Source of the DNA: Sanderia malayensis
Taxonomy: Eukaryota > Cnidaria > Scyphozoa > Semaeostomeae > Pelagiidae
Length of the DNA: 64,000 nucleotides
NCBI GenBank assembly: GCA_013076295.1
Contig: RQOL01000374.1
Span: 5,446,743 to 5,510,742 of the forward strand
Direction of reading: 5' to 3'
Every line of letters starts with the position of its first letter. Position 1 is the stretch's first letter. The notes beneath the pieces are model-generated. The model had not been told where the DNA came from, did not search any database, and was given only the letters and a program-made list of their open reading frames with translations. A program made the translations under genes and the position numbers. Positions 20,993 through 31,742 of this stretch are shown here, one piece after another.

Positions 20993-21679
20993 AATGGCCT
21001 GTATGGTATTCTTGACAATTTTCGCTTTGCAGAATTTCTTGCATATTTTTATGTACATCACTCTATAAAGGATATGCCTAATGACTGTCAGCCAGAAATT
21101 CCTGATGATAACATTGAAAATGATGCTTTTCAACCTTCAGGATATCCGGCAATCAATCCTTTGATATCATGCAAGGATAAATTAAAATGCAGGAAAAGAA
21201 GATCAGTTCTAGGGTACATGTTCCTAACAAAGTGACAGCACCAGAGAAATATGTTTTTATCATCATCTTCTGTTTTTATTGTTTCCATTTCACAATGAGG
21301 AAGATTATAAGAGCACTTTTGATGAATATTATGCAACAAAATTGAGAGAAGAAAATGTTGCTGAAATTGCTAATCACAACAAAACTAAGTTTCAGCCATA
21401 TGGTGATGTGGTAGATACTGCATTATACAATTGCTAAGGTCTTTTGTGCAACAAGACCAATCATCAGATGAAAACATGACTAATTGTGAAGCTGAAAATT
21501 CAGATACATCCGATGATTTACAACACAGCTATCCAAATGTTTCCCTTTTAAAATCTGATGAAGAAATAAATGCTATGATTCAAACTTTGAATCCCAAAAA
21601 AATGGAAATTTTTGTTAATACCTTGTTAATAAGTGGGGGTAGAGATCATATAAAATTTTTGCCACACGATAGCTCTAAG

Positions 21680-22380
21680 TTTTGCCATTACATCTTTTTA
21701 TCACTGGAAATGGTGGATGAGGAAAGTCCTATTTAATAAAAACAATTTACCATTCTTTGAGAAAAATACTTTGCTACCATGCAAAGGTCATTGAAAGAGA
21801 ACAGGTTTGGCTTATGGCCCCAACAGGAATTTAGTCAAACTATTCCAAAACTGAGTGATAAATCTGGATCATTGTTGGGAGTTCACCTCTCTGAAGTGTG
21901 TGCACTAATTATAGATGAGATATCCATGGTTTCAAACAATTTATTGTTACACATAAATCATTGATTACTAGAAATATTTGGACCTATGGATATTGTCCCG
22001 TTTGCTGGGAAGTCTGTGATTGTAGTGGGTGATTTTTTTCAGCTTCCACCAATTCAGAGTAAACAAGTATATTCAGAAATCAGAATTGTTCAACACATCC
22101 TCCATCATTCTTTCAAGAAACAGAATAAAGAGGACAGGAGACAGCAGACAACCTTGCCGAACTCAATCAGACGTCTTGAAATATTCACTGAAATTATTGT
22201 CCACAAGCACTTTGGATCTAGCCTTTGAGCTAAGAATGCAAAAATGCTTTAACTACGGACACATGTATGTTGCATTAAGGAGAGCAACAGCATTGCAGGG
22301 TTTATTCCTTCTTGGTACTTATTGCAGACAAGCAATTAAATCTGACCCTAGAGCAGCAATGGAATATGAAACTTTGCGTC
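21680..22380 (+). pseudogene. Helentron PIF1-type helicase remnant
   Basis: A Walker A loop reads GNGG-stop-GKSYLIKTIYHSL near 21706-21750, so the P-loop itself carries a TGA. Walker B appears as ALIIDEISMVSNNLL (near 21905-21945), then VVGDFFQLPPI, and finally YGHMYVALRRATALQGLFLLG, the last helicase motif. Stops and frameshifts separate these. The protein could not be a working helicase in this copy. Confidence 0.75.
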
Positions 22381-22429
22381 AAACATCTGTCATGAAACCT
22401 GTACATGTTCATGATGAAATATGTAGATC

Positions 22430-22753
22430 AAACTTTACTGTCGTCCTGTCAAATGTTAGACCTTTAAAAAAACATTGTTTAGAAATCAAGTTAATTCCTT
22501 CACTAGTATGTTCTGATGTAATGCTTTTCACAGAGACTCAGTTAAAACCAGATTCTGATACAAACACTATTTTGAATTGTCTAAATGAATTTCAAATAAA
22601 CTTCAACAATGAACTTCACCGTTACAGTAGCACTGCTGCCTGTTTTTGTGATACTGTACCAGTGAAGCATAATGAGCACATAAAAAGTGGCTTTTCAGTT
22701 TTAGAGTTGACAAAGAATACATTTTCTGCTAATGCTACACTCACTTTTTGTTG
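22430..22753 (+). pseudogene. Helentron C-terminal endonuclease-like segment
   Basis: Directly after the last helicase motif the frame continues through VVLSNVRPLKKHCLEIKL and SDVMLFTETQL, which match the first motifs of the apurinic-type (EEP) endonuclease fold. The remainder is short and ends at 22754, so only the N-terminal part of the nuclease is present. Confidence 0.55.
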
Positions 22754-22756
22754 ATA

Positions 22757-22987
22757 ACGTATTTCCTCTAAAGAACGCCATGACGTTTAATAGAGGCTGG
22801 CATTCATTACAGGGTGGCGCTTTTTACAAAATAAAAAGTGAGATAGAAAGGGTAAAAACAGACAATGTCTTCTTTTCCCAAAACACGTAATAAAAGACTT
22901 CATGAAAAATGTTTTAAAGTTCACAAATGATGTGTTCACACTAAGAAATGGAAATTATGTGTTCACGCTAAATTATGTCTAAGGCTT
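22757..22987. other. Non-coding spacer after the Helentron remnant
   Basis: Nothing recognised; A/T-rich sequence between the endonuclease remnant and the MITE. Confidence 0.5.
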
Positions 22988-23242
22988 ACTTTATACGGCC
23001 ACATTTTGGTTGCGTCTAATTTAATTCATTAGATTTGACATAAGTGCGACATTCACTTTATATGTGTTTTGTTTGCCGCATTTAATTTAACTCCTCATAT
23101 CATCCTGATGTAGCAAAAAAAGATTGCACATACGAAGAGTGCTTGACTGGGAAAATTTGACATATTTCATCATTATATCACATGAAGTGATTTAATTTAA
23201 GGAGAATTGAATGAAATATGACCGAAATGCGACCGTATAAAG
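22988..23242. mobile_element. MITE with CTTTATACGG inverted ends
   Basis: About 255 bp with inverted ends CTTTATACGG(C/T)C(A/G)CATTT at 22988 and its complement ending at 23242. Related CACTTTATATG motifs recur inside (near 23054) and just to the right (near 23331, followed by GGCCGCATTTATGTCGCATT). That suggests a nested or rearranged pair. Target duplication is not clear. Confidence 0.5.
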
Positions 23243-23379
23243 CCACCTCGTATTTGTGTCGCACTTGTGCATTAAGTTCAGCAAATCCTGGTGAACTTAA
23301 TTCAAGTTGCTGCACTTAATTAAATGTTCACTTTATATGGCCGCATTTATGTCGCATTTCAAAATTCAAATTTACAATA

Positions 23380-23925
23380 ATATTCTCGACACATTGATAA
23401 CAGATTTAGAAGCAAGATTTAGCAACACAACGGTAGGAGTTTTGAAAGCAATGCAATGTATATCTCCTCCAAACATCATATCAGAGAAAAGTCACCATCG
23501 GCATCTGATTTCAAAGACTTCTCAACCCTGATGCAGTTGCTGATGCAGTTCTACGAAAAAGATCTTTCCCCTAAAGATACAGTGTCTCAAGAATATGAAA
23601 ATCTTTTCCTGGTTTTGAATACTTGGGAATTCGATGAAGGTGAAGCTGCCCTTTCTTCAGTGTCTGAAGAAGACTGAAGAAGACTTTCTTCAGTGTCTGA
23701 AGAAATTCAATCTCATGTCGTCCTTTGAGGATATGGCTACTTTGTTGCAATTAGCCCTCACATTTCCAGTATCATCATCCCATGATGAAAGAGCATTTAG
23801 CTGCTTGAAGTGAGTCAAAGCGTACTCGAGGAGTAAAATGTCGGTGGATTGAGTTTCCAACCTTTCTTCCATCTCGATCAATAAAGAAACTGTAGCTAAA
23901 ATTCATCTGAGGGATTTTTAAATGC
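23380..23925 (+). pseudogene. hAT transposase C-terminal remnant
   Basis: A fragmentary frame carries the dimerisation region of hAT transposases: MSSFEDMATLLQLALTFPVS, SSHDERAFSCLK, then SRSKMSVD, SNLSSISINKE and VAKIHLRDF. Stops replace expected residues after SCLK and MSVD. A local duplication of the TCTTCAGTGTCTGAAGAA phrase at ~23655-23705 breaks the frame. The N-terminal and catalytic parts are absent. Confidence 0.7.
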
Positions 23926-23929
23926 GCTT

Positions 23930-25181
23930 TTTAAAAGAAAAAACCTGAACAATATTTAAATAGATATGATCCTTGAAACTTCATGTTGAATTAATGACAA
24001 TATTTATCTTCTGTTTACGGTAATTTCTCGCTAATGTATCTTATATTCATTCATACTCTTGAAGAAAAAAATACTTATTACATTTTTGTCGAAAAATCTG
24101 AGTTTCTCGCCCCAACTATCAAATTTCCTGTCTACGCCACTTGATGCAACCAGACCTACTGGAAGGGAAAATCTTGAAGCTTAATTCTGTTGATGTCACA
24201 TATAACAAAAAGAATGTAATAACAGATTGCCATTAACGAAAAGGAAAACAGTGAAGAGGGAAGTGACTCATAAATAGCAAACTGTTGTCTTTCACTTTTT
24301 TAACCATTGAATTAACTCTTTCTTTATAATCAGTTCTGTTAAATAATTTCTTGAAGAAGTTGCAAGGAATCTGAGCTGTAAGTTATTGAGCCAAAACTGA
24401 ACTTTCAACTGTAGCACACAATCTGAACTTATACAGTGACACTTGCTCCAAAATAGTATGCCTTATTACTTTTAATGATATTGATTTCCCTCAAAAATTT
24501 ATGAAAATTCCAGAACTTTCATACTATTCCTGTAAAATTTTGAAATTTGCCTTCATATGTCCATGTTAAAATACTGCAACTATTCATGAAATATGTATAT
24601 ATCATATAATTATTTTTGGTATCCCACCTAGTAAGTACAAGAGCTCCTTCATCATAGCCAGGCGTTTCCTTGTTTTCCAATCTGTACCATCGTCCTCAAA
24701 ATTTGCATATTGATACAAGCACCAAACATGTTTCATATTCAGTTCTGTGCCTAATATTGGGGTGCTACTATTATATGTTATTCTTGGTTATACTTCATGT
24801 TCTGTTACTGTAAATATTTTCATGATTAAACAAAATAACAAATGTATTTTTTTCTGCTCGCTTGCTAACTACTGTCGGAAAATATACTTTAATATCTTGT
24901 AAAAGTGTTACGCTTTGTGCAGTGGCCTTGGTTCTTGAAGGCAAGAAACTTTTTTACGATTTGAAACTGTCATTGGGTTTTTTGCTCCTTGTTGTTGTAT
25001 CCTCATTAAAGTTATTTTGGCACATTATTTTAAATTAATAAAATCTAACCAATCCACAATACACAGTTTTGGGAATTCCATTGGCTCCACCCAAAAACTG
25101 GCAGAGCTGAACAGATTTACATGTAGTTACATTATCAGATTATCAACCCCACTGTGGGAGACAAGGAGTTAATCTAATCAT
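23930..25181. other. Non-coding, nothing recognised
   Basis: A/T-rich sequence without credible frames, terminal repeats or structural RNA. It ends where the duplicated block begins. Confidence 0.6.
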
Positions 25182-26149
25182 AATAAATCCAGGAAAAAGC
25201 TACAACTTCAGGCCAACAAAGAAATGTTGCCTTCTGTAGGCCATTGCCATCCCTTTCTTGTACTAATATACAAAGTTCATCCAGGCTGTTCCAGCTGATT
25301 ACCATAATCTGCACATCTCCACAGCGCACATATTTGGATTTGCTTTGGTTTGGGAGTCTTGTGCTTTAAGCTCCGTGCTTCCACTTGATATTTGGTAGCT
25401 CATGTCAGAGTTTTTTTAGAGGCTCAATTTAACAAGTATTACACACAAGTGTAGAGCCAAAACCTTCATCATATTTCGCATATAACATGAACTGGTTTTT
25501 TACAAGAAGAGCATGAATGCGCACGTGCTGTTTTTCTTCACAAACACAGCATGCTAAAGACGACATCTTTGCTCTAAATAATAAAAAAGTTAATATCTTT
25601 TACCCATCTTTTATTTCAGCAGAAGTGACGATTTATAAATCTAATGCCATCTGCAATGCTATTGCAATTGAAGAGCTGGTGGCAATAAATCTTTCTAAAT
25701 TAGATTTAGAATTCAGTTCAGATCTTTCTTAGTTGCGATATAATCCAATACTTATTTATTTACATAATTTTAAATCCATATAAGCACGACCAGAAATGTT
25801 GGCTTGAACTTAAATTTAAAAATATAATTTTTCAACATTGTGTAGAATTTATTAGTTACATATTATTACATAATTTGTCATGACAAAATTCATGCCTAGG
25901 CTTCTAAGAGGGCCCAGGGTATTATGGCCAAAATAAATTGCAGCCAGGAGAAAGACAAGTCAAAATAAATTTCATAATATGTGAAACCAATCTCACCTCT
26001 ACATTTTTGCCTTGCAACAACAGGTCAATGAGTATCAATCACAGTAAATTACTTGTTCTCTGTTTGTTTGTTTATTTGCGACAATGATTTTTGACAATCA
26101 ATGACAATGATAAGGGAGGGAAAAGTTTATGAAGTATATGCGTTGTAAT

Positions 26150-28470
26150 TTACAGACTGCTGTATATAAAGAAAGAAACTTTTCCAGGAATTCGGTGAAC
26201 TACTTGAGATACTTATTGCAAGTGAAAATACTATTCTTATCTATGTAGACTTTAATATTCATTTTGATATCATATCTGACCCCTTAACAAAGCAATTTAA
26301 TAAATTACTTTCCCTTTTTAACCTTTGTCAATATGTTATTATGCCAACCCATAGGCAGGGACATACCATTGACTTAGTCATTGCTCCTGAAAATGAACTG
26401 AATGTTCCAAACGTAACTGTAAAAGATGTGCTACTGAGCAACCATAAGTTAATTTCGTTTACGATAACAACTTTTTCATCAAAAAAGATTAAAAAGATAA
26501 TCACCTTTCATAAGCTTGTGCAGATAAATGATAACAATTTCAAAAAAAGATGTTCAGAAGGAAATAAGTACAATACCTTTTAATACAACCCTTCATAATA
26601 GTTAATACTTACAATTCGGAATATTTTAGACAAACATGCTGTTGTAATTGAGAAAACAGTAAACTTCAATAAAAACTCACCTTGGTTTGATAATGAATAC
26701 AAGCTGCTACGGGCAAATAAATGGAAAGCAGAAAAGTTGTTCAGAAAAAGTAAATTAAATATTGACAGAGAAAAGTATAGAAAATTGAGGCAGGAGTGTG
26801 TGCAGCTGGCTGAGTTGAAGAAGCAAGCATATTATGTAGACAGAATAAATATGTCAAGTAATAAACTCAAGACATTATTCCAAATAGCCAATGGTTTTCT
26901 TGATAAGGGCCAGGATAGTTGTTTGCCCAAAAGTGAAAATGATGTTGATCTTGCCAACAGCTTCAGCGATTATTTTCATGATCAAGTTAGAAGCCTGCAA
27001 CTGTCATTTAACAACTCCTCCTGCCAAACCATTTCTAACATGGCAATATCTGAACAGTTTGAGCAACTGAGCATGTTTGAACCGACAACTGCTGAAGAAC
27101 TCTTGGTTATAAAACATTCTCACAAAATGTTGTGCTCATCAGCAGACCCACTGAATGCTACATTGCTCTCAAAGCATATTGATATTCTTTTACCATTTTG
27201 GGTTGATTTAGTAAATTTGTCACTGAAAAGTGGAAGGATTGATTGTCTTAAGTCTGCCGTTGTAGTTCCAATACCGAAAGATCTTCCTTCCAAAATTGAT
27301 AGTGATAACTATAAGAACTATCGTCCAGTGTCTAACTTGGTTTTTGTCAGCAAGCTTGTAGAGTGTTGTGTTGCAAGAAGATTGAAAATTCACATGGAGA
27401 ATAATTTGCTTCATTCCAGGTATCAGTTTGCATATAAACAATCTCACTCAACTGAACTCCTATTATTGAATGTAACAGGTGACATATTAAGGGGATTTGA
27501 AAACAAGCTAGCCACTGTTTTACTTTTTCTGGACCTCAGTGCTGCCTTTGATACTGTTGATCATGACATATTGCTAGAAATCTTGTATAGAAAAATTGGA
27601 ATTAGGGGAACAGCTCTGGATTGGATGAAATCTTTCTTGAAAAATCGGGACCAGCAAGTGAAAATCAGGCAACCATTATCAGAGCCAATTGAAATCAAGT
27701 ATGGAGTGCCGCAAGGATCAGTGCTTGGTCCAATTTTTTTCAATATCTATATAGAATCACTTTACAGTACTATTCATCCCAATTCCTTTTGTGTTTATGG
27801 ATTTGCTGATGATCACCAGCTTTACCATACTTTCCATCGAATGTTTCAGTCCTCTGTTTTAACGACAAGTATCTCTGACTGTCTCTCCTCTATAAGTAAT
27901 GGATGAAATCACATTTCCTCAAGCTAAACGAATCAAAAACTAAAATTATGTTATTGTCTCCTCCAACCATAAAATCTGAACTTGAGATACATGGAGCGAA
28001 GCTGAAGAAGGAAACAATACGATTTGTAGATTCGGCAAAGAGCCTGGGAGTATGGATAGATTCAGAGTTGAACCTTGAAAAACAAATTAATAAAGTTGTA
28101 TCAGGTTGTTTTTGTATTGTAAGAACAACAGCAAAAATTAAGCTTTTTCTCCCAACAGAATGCTTGAGTACCTTGATTACATCATTAGTCTCCTCAAAAC
28201 TAGACTATTGCAATTCTCTCTATTTTCATTTAACACAGCAACAACTTCAAGCCTTACAGTGGGTTCAAAATGCTGCAATTCGTCTCATCTTTAATAGAAC
28301 AAAATTTGATAGAACTTCCATCTCTCCCGTCTATGCAAAGCTTCAGTGGCTTAAAATCAAAAACCGTTTCGTATTTAAAATCTGCTTGACGGTACATAAA
28401 TGTATTTGGGGAAAGGCACCAATTGCCTTGCAAAAAAAGATAGAAATAGTGACCAATGACGAGATGCATT
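26150..28470 (+). pseudogene. LINE (CR1/L2-like) endonuclease end and reverse transcriptase
   Basis: Upstream fragments (TILIYVDFNIHFD, then MPTHRQGHTIDLVIAPEN) are the end of an EEP endonuclease. The reverse transcriptase follows with SDNYKNYRPVSNL, FLDLSAAFDTVDHDILL, YGVPQGSVLGPIFFNIYI and the catalytic YGFADD, all intact in the 26737-27906 frame. A one-base frameshift at ~27903 leads to the thumb and C-terminal region (LKLNESKTKIMLLSP, LDYCNSLYF, NAAIRLIFNRTKFD). Stops near 26580 separate endonuclease and RT. The 3' end is replaced at ~28470 by Copia sequence. Confidence 0.85.
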
Positions 28471-28472
28471 TA

Positions 28473-29150
28473 ACGGGTACTGTGATGCAGATTGGGCAAA
28501 CTCTGAAAGCAGAAAGAGTATTACTGGCTATACATTTCAGTTAGTGAGCAACGGAGCAATGATATCAACGAAAAGCAGAAAGCAAAGAGCAGTTGCTTTG
28601 CCTACCTGCGAGGCTGAGTACATGGCCTTAGCGGAGGCCACACAAGAGGCATTATTTCTTACGCAATTGTTGAAAGATATGACAAACTCTGATCTCTGCG
28701 ACAAATTCATTTTGTATTGCGATAACCAAAGTGCAATGGCTCTTGCCAAGAACGCAATGATACATCAGAGATCGAAACACATTGATATCAAGTATCACTT
28801 TGTGATATCAAAAATTGCAAGCGGTATTATGGAGTTGAATTATATTCCTACAGAGAAGAACATCGCAGATATCTTTAAAAAGTGGATTGCGGGTATTAAA
28901 CTGAAGAACTTTGTTGCAGAACTTATGGGTATGATGTGTATCTGAACTATAAACACTTTTCATGGATGCCTCAAGACATTATATAAGTTTTTTTTGTTTT
29001 GTTTGTTCGTTTTCACTACGCTTAGTTTAAAGGGGGGTGTTGTAGAGTAAACATTGCGTAGAGTAGTTTAATTTGTAGTTAAGGGACTGGGACCCAATTT
29101 AGATTTAGTCGTTCCTCGTGCGTTGCTTGGCCTAAGATGGCGACTATTTA
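28473..29150 (+). pseudogene. Ty1/Copia RNase H end plus start of 3' LTR
   Basis: A Copia-type RNase H begins in a frame different from the LINE with GYCDADWANSESRKSITGYT. It continues through STKSRKQRAVALPTCEAEY, LYCDNQSAMALAKNA and RSKHIDIKYHF to a stop at 28945, so only the C-terminal part of the pol protein remains. Then comes a purine run aaaggggg immediately before TGTTGTAGAG at 29038, which looks like the polypurine tract and 3' LTR start. The LTR is cut near 29150 by a minus-strand LINE. Confidence 0.8.
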
Positions 29151-30215
29151 ATCCTCTCGTATCTCTGTTATTTTATCCATCATCATGGGTAGCAGCTCAA
29201 CACAAGACAGTAAAGCAATACCCCTGTAGATTTCCTCATCTGATTTCGAGCCTTTTTTATGTAATGGTACAATTACACTATGGATCAATGTTGATGGAAA
29301 TATCCCAGTAGCCAATAATTTGTTAAAGAGATTTTTGAAAAGGTGAGGGTATCTATCTGCAGAGCATATAATCACTTCCTTGATTACCCCCATCAACTCC
29401 AGGGGATTTACCACTTTTTAGTTTTTTTAGTGAATACTTTACTTCTTCGATTGATATCTCTACATACGGAACTTTTTGCGGCTTATCCCGTTTTGCACCA
29501 CGATCACTCACGTTCTTAGAGTCATAAAGAAGCCCTTGAAACATTTCTATCCACTTTTTGGGCTCTATACGCTCTTTAACCGGAAATGAATTTTCATTGG
29601 CTAACACGATTTTTCTTGGCGGCGTGGTAGCAACGGGTCTGGCCAGGGATCTTGACAGTGAAAAGCCTATGGAGCTGCGCCAAACTCATGTTTTAAAAGT
29701 GGGTTTTATCACGTTATTTTGGCAAAATATTGAACAAAATATGTTTTTCTTGCGGGTTCGTATATGATATTTCAAATTTGTCAAGTTTTTTCAAACATTT
29801 TTCACTTTTGGGTTTTATTTTGCGCTTTGTCAAAACATACCAAATTTAGGCTCGTCCGCCAGTCAATTGGTCAGTAAACTCAATATTAGGGTTGTATACT
29901 TCATTTCAATATGGCAGCAATAAAGTCTGTTTGATCAGCGCATTCATTCTTTAATTGATCTAATAGCTTCCAAAATTGGATCAATTTCTGATTTCTTCAT
30001 ATCATTTATTATATTATCCTTATAGGCATGTTTCTTTTTCTGAATTAAGAGTTTGGATAACTTTTTCTTTTAATATAATGAGCCCTAGAAGGTGAATTTT
30101 TTGGTTCTCAAGATAAATCTTTACCAATTTTAAAAATTGTCTTTTCGTTTCCTTGCATTCTTTATCGAACCAAAGTTTGTCTTTAATATCTGAAGATCGA
30201 CCTTTCCTAGTTTAG
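29148..30215 (-). pseudogene. Second LINE fragment, reverse transcriptase start
   Basis: Minus-strand pieces read, in order, an upstream linker (LWFDKECKETKRQFLKL near 30170), then EPKKWIEMFQGLLYD, VEYSLKK-type helices and SGKSPGVDG, and after a frameshift NLFNKLLATGIFP and VIVPLHKKGSKSD. These are the first reverse transcriptase motifs of a LINE. Later motifs (the catalytic Asp pair) are absent. The ~300-bp stretch 29620-29930 within it reads no recognisable protein and may be an insertion. It is present in both copies of the duplicated block. Confidence 0.65.
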
Positions 30216-30579
30216 AATTTTGAGCTAAAACACAAAGAGATAATCAAATCTGTAAGTGTTTCTACAGCCTTATCGCATGATGAATTTGAGTTTGATTTGA
30301 GTGAATTTGACTCAATTATCTGTAAATTTACAGTCTGAATGCTGTTTTCCACTTCTGTTTCAATTAGGCTGCGTTTACACAAGAAATTTTGAACGGTTCC
30401 ATTCGGAACCATTTGGAACCGTTCCAATTTTGACTGCGTTTACACGGGATCGGTTCCATTTGGAACTGTTCGAAATTATTGTGCGAAGCGGTGCTGTGGA
30501 GGCGCGCTAAAGCGCGCCATTCTTGCGATTCTCTTATCTCTTTCCACTTTGATACATTTACTCCAAATTTGAAATTGAA

Positions 30580-31548
30580 ATGGCAGAAAATTCGCAGCAG
30601 CTGAACGGAGACAAAGCCGAAAAAAAGAAAACATTTAATTGGTTGGATGAGGAGACAGCTCTTTTGCTTCAGGTAGTCTTAGCATACAAAACTACAAAGC
30701 TGTCTGAAGGGAAGGACTGGGAAACTATTTGTGCCAAGTACGAAGATATAAAGCAAAATTTTGCGCTGCAGTACCCAAATGAAGTTAGTGAAGAGTTTCC
30801 CAGAGGAGAAGCTGTTATTCAAGAGCTTACAAAGGAAAGAACAAATACAAAGATTAAGAAAGTAAAAAACAGCTTTAGAAAAGCTGTTGCCAGTGGCAAA
30901 AGAAGTGGAGGGGGCAGAGTTGTGTACAGTCTCCATGACAAATGTTACCAGATTTGGGCTGGTTGCCCAGCTGCAGAGTGTGTAGATGATGGAATTGAAA
31001 CAGAATTTGTCAACAATTCAGAAGATAAGAATAATGTTGAAACAAACATGCCGGCAGAACCGTCAGATTCCATAAATAACATGCCTGAAAAAGATAGTGA
31101 CAGTGCAGAAGAAGATAACATAATTGAACCAATAAAAAAGAAGATGAAGCAGATTCGAGATACCATGATGGTTGACTTGAGAGCAAAAAGGAATTCCAGA
31201 TCAATAAAACAAGTCGGATTTCAAGATCAAATGTTAGCGCAAATGAAAGAAGAGGCAGAAATAAGCAAGGAAGAATTGAAAATTCAAAAAGAAATTGCCG
31301 AACAACTGAGAAATTCAGAAAAACAGTTTGTTGAAGCTATGCAGGCCATTTCTGCAAATGTAAACACAACCATGAATCAAGGTTTTGGAATGATCCAGCA
31401 AATGCTGCAGCAAACGTCCACCAATTATTGGCCCCAATATCAACAGCAAAGAAATTCTTGGCAACAGAGACAGGCTACAATTAATACAGTTAATTACGAA
31501 CAATTTGAACACAATGGCGATGACAGTATTTGTTATGAAGAACTTTAA
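30580..31548 (+). CDS. Myb/SANT-like partner protein of Harbinger
   Basis: This intact 322-residue frame is the DNA-binding partner typical of PIF/Harbinger transposons. Such proteins escort the transposase to the nucleus and to terminal repeats. The N-terminal third resembles a trihelix Myb/SANT-like domain (FNWLDEETALLLQVVLAYK, DWETICAKYEDIKQNF, KVKNSFRKAVASGKRSG). The middle is acidic, followed by a basic nuclear-targeting-like run (PIKKKMKQIR). A coiled coil (~215-245) leads to a Gln-rich tail (WPQYQQQRNSWQQRQ). It converges on the transposase gene ~195 bp away. A 99.8% identical partial copy starts at 63378. Confidence 0.75.
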   Translation: MAENSQQLNGDKAEKKKTFNWLDEETALLLQVVLAYKTTKLSEGKDWETICAKYEDIKQNFALQYPNEVSEEFPRGEAVIQELTKERTNTKIKKVKNSFRKAVASGKRSGGGRVVYSLHDKCYQIWAGCPAAECVDDGIETEFVNNSEDKNNVETNMPAEPSDSINNMPEKDSDSAEEDNIIEPIKKKMKQIRDTMMVDLRAKRNSRSIKQVGFQDQMLAQMKEEAEISKEELKIQKEIAEQLRNSEKQFVEAMQAISANVNTTMNQGFGMIQQMLQQTSTNYWPQYQQQRNSWQQRQATINTVNYEQFEHNGDDSICYEEL

Positions 31549-31742
31549 CATTCTGTATTGCAAAGAGCCATTAAATTTAAAGAAACAAGTGTAACATGTT
31601 AATAAATTACAGTGTACAGTATAGAACGCAAATGTTAGGTGTTTACTCAAAAGATGCTTTAAAAATGTTTCTGATATTCTTGGCCTCAGCCTCGCCATTT
31701 TGAATGTTCCTTCCCATTTGACATTCTGGCTGGATTTATTTT

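Larger units (their letters stand above)
17800..22756 (+). pseudogene. Helentron (Helitron2-type) replicase, dead copy
   Basis: A long decayed polyprotein can be followed across many stops and frameshifts. In order it has a cysteine-peptidase-like module, an unrecognised Cys-rich segment resembling DUF6570-type regions (KTCHQKLCKKKVPC, IPSEIKTLNRLEKTLIAK), and a Helitron-like N domain (EFAFPCLFPTGKFGYQ, SPTKYFNQRLLNYKQ). These are followed by the Rep domain, a PIF1-type helicase and a C-terminal endonuclease-like segment. A C-terminal apurinic-type endonuclease with an N-terminal peptidase is typical of Helentrons as opposed to canonical Helitrons. I could not locate either terminus. Confidence 0.75.
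25182..31202. repeat. Large duplicated block, copy 1
   Basis: The sequence from 25182 matches the one from 57981 to the window end with an offset of 32,797-32,799. I counted about six substitutions and three one-base indels over ~6.0 kb, roughly 99.8% identity by eye. The left border is sharp: flanks differ before aataaatccaggaaaaagc. The right border is unknown because copy 2 runs off the window. The block contains a LINE, a Copia tail, a second LINE and the left part of a Harbinger element. Bases 25182-26149 hold no recognisable gene. Confidence 0.95.

Noticed and set aside
30500..30517. GGCGCGC hairpin as a second Helitron 3' end
   Set aside because: No CTRR within the expected distance on either strand; it lies in the Harbinger 5' region.
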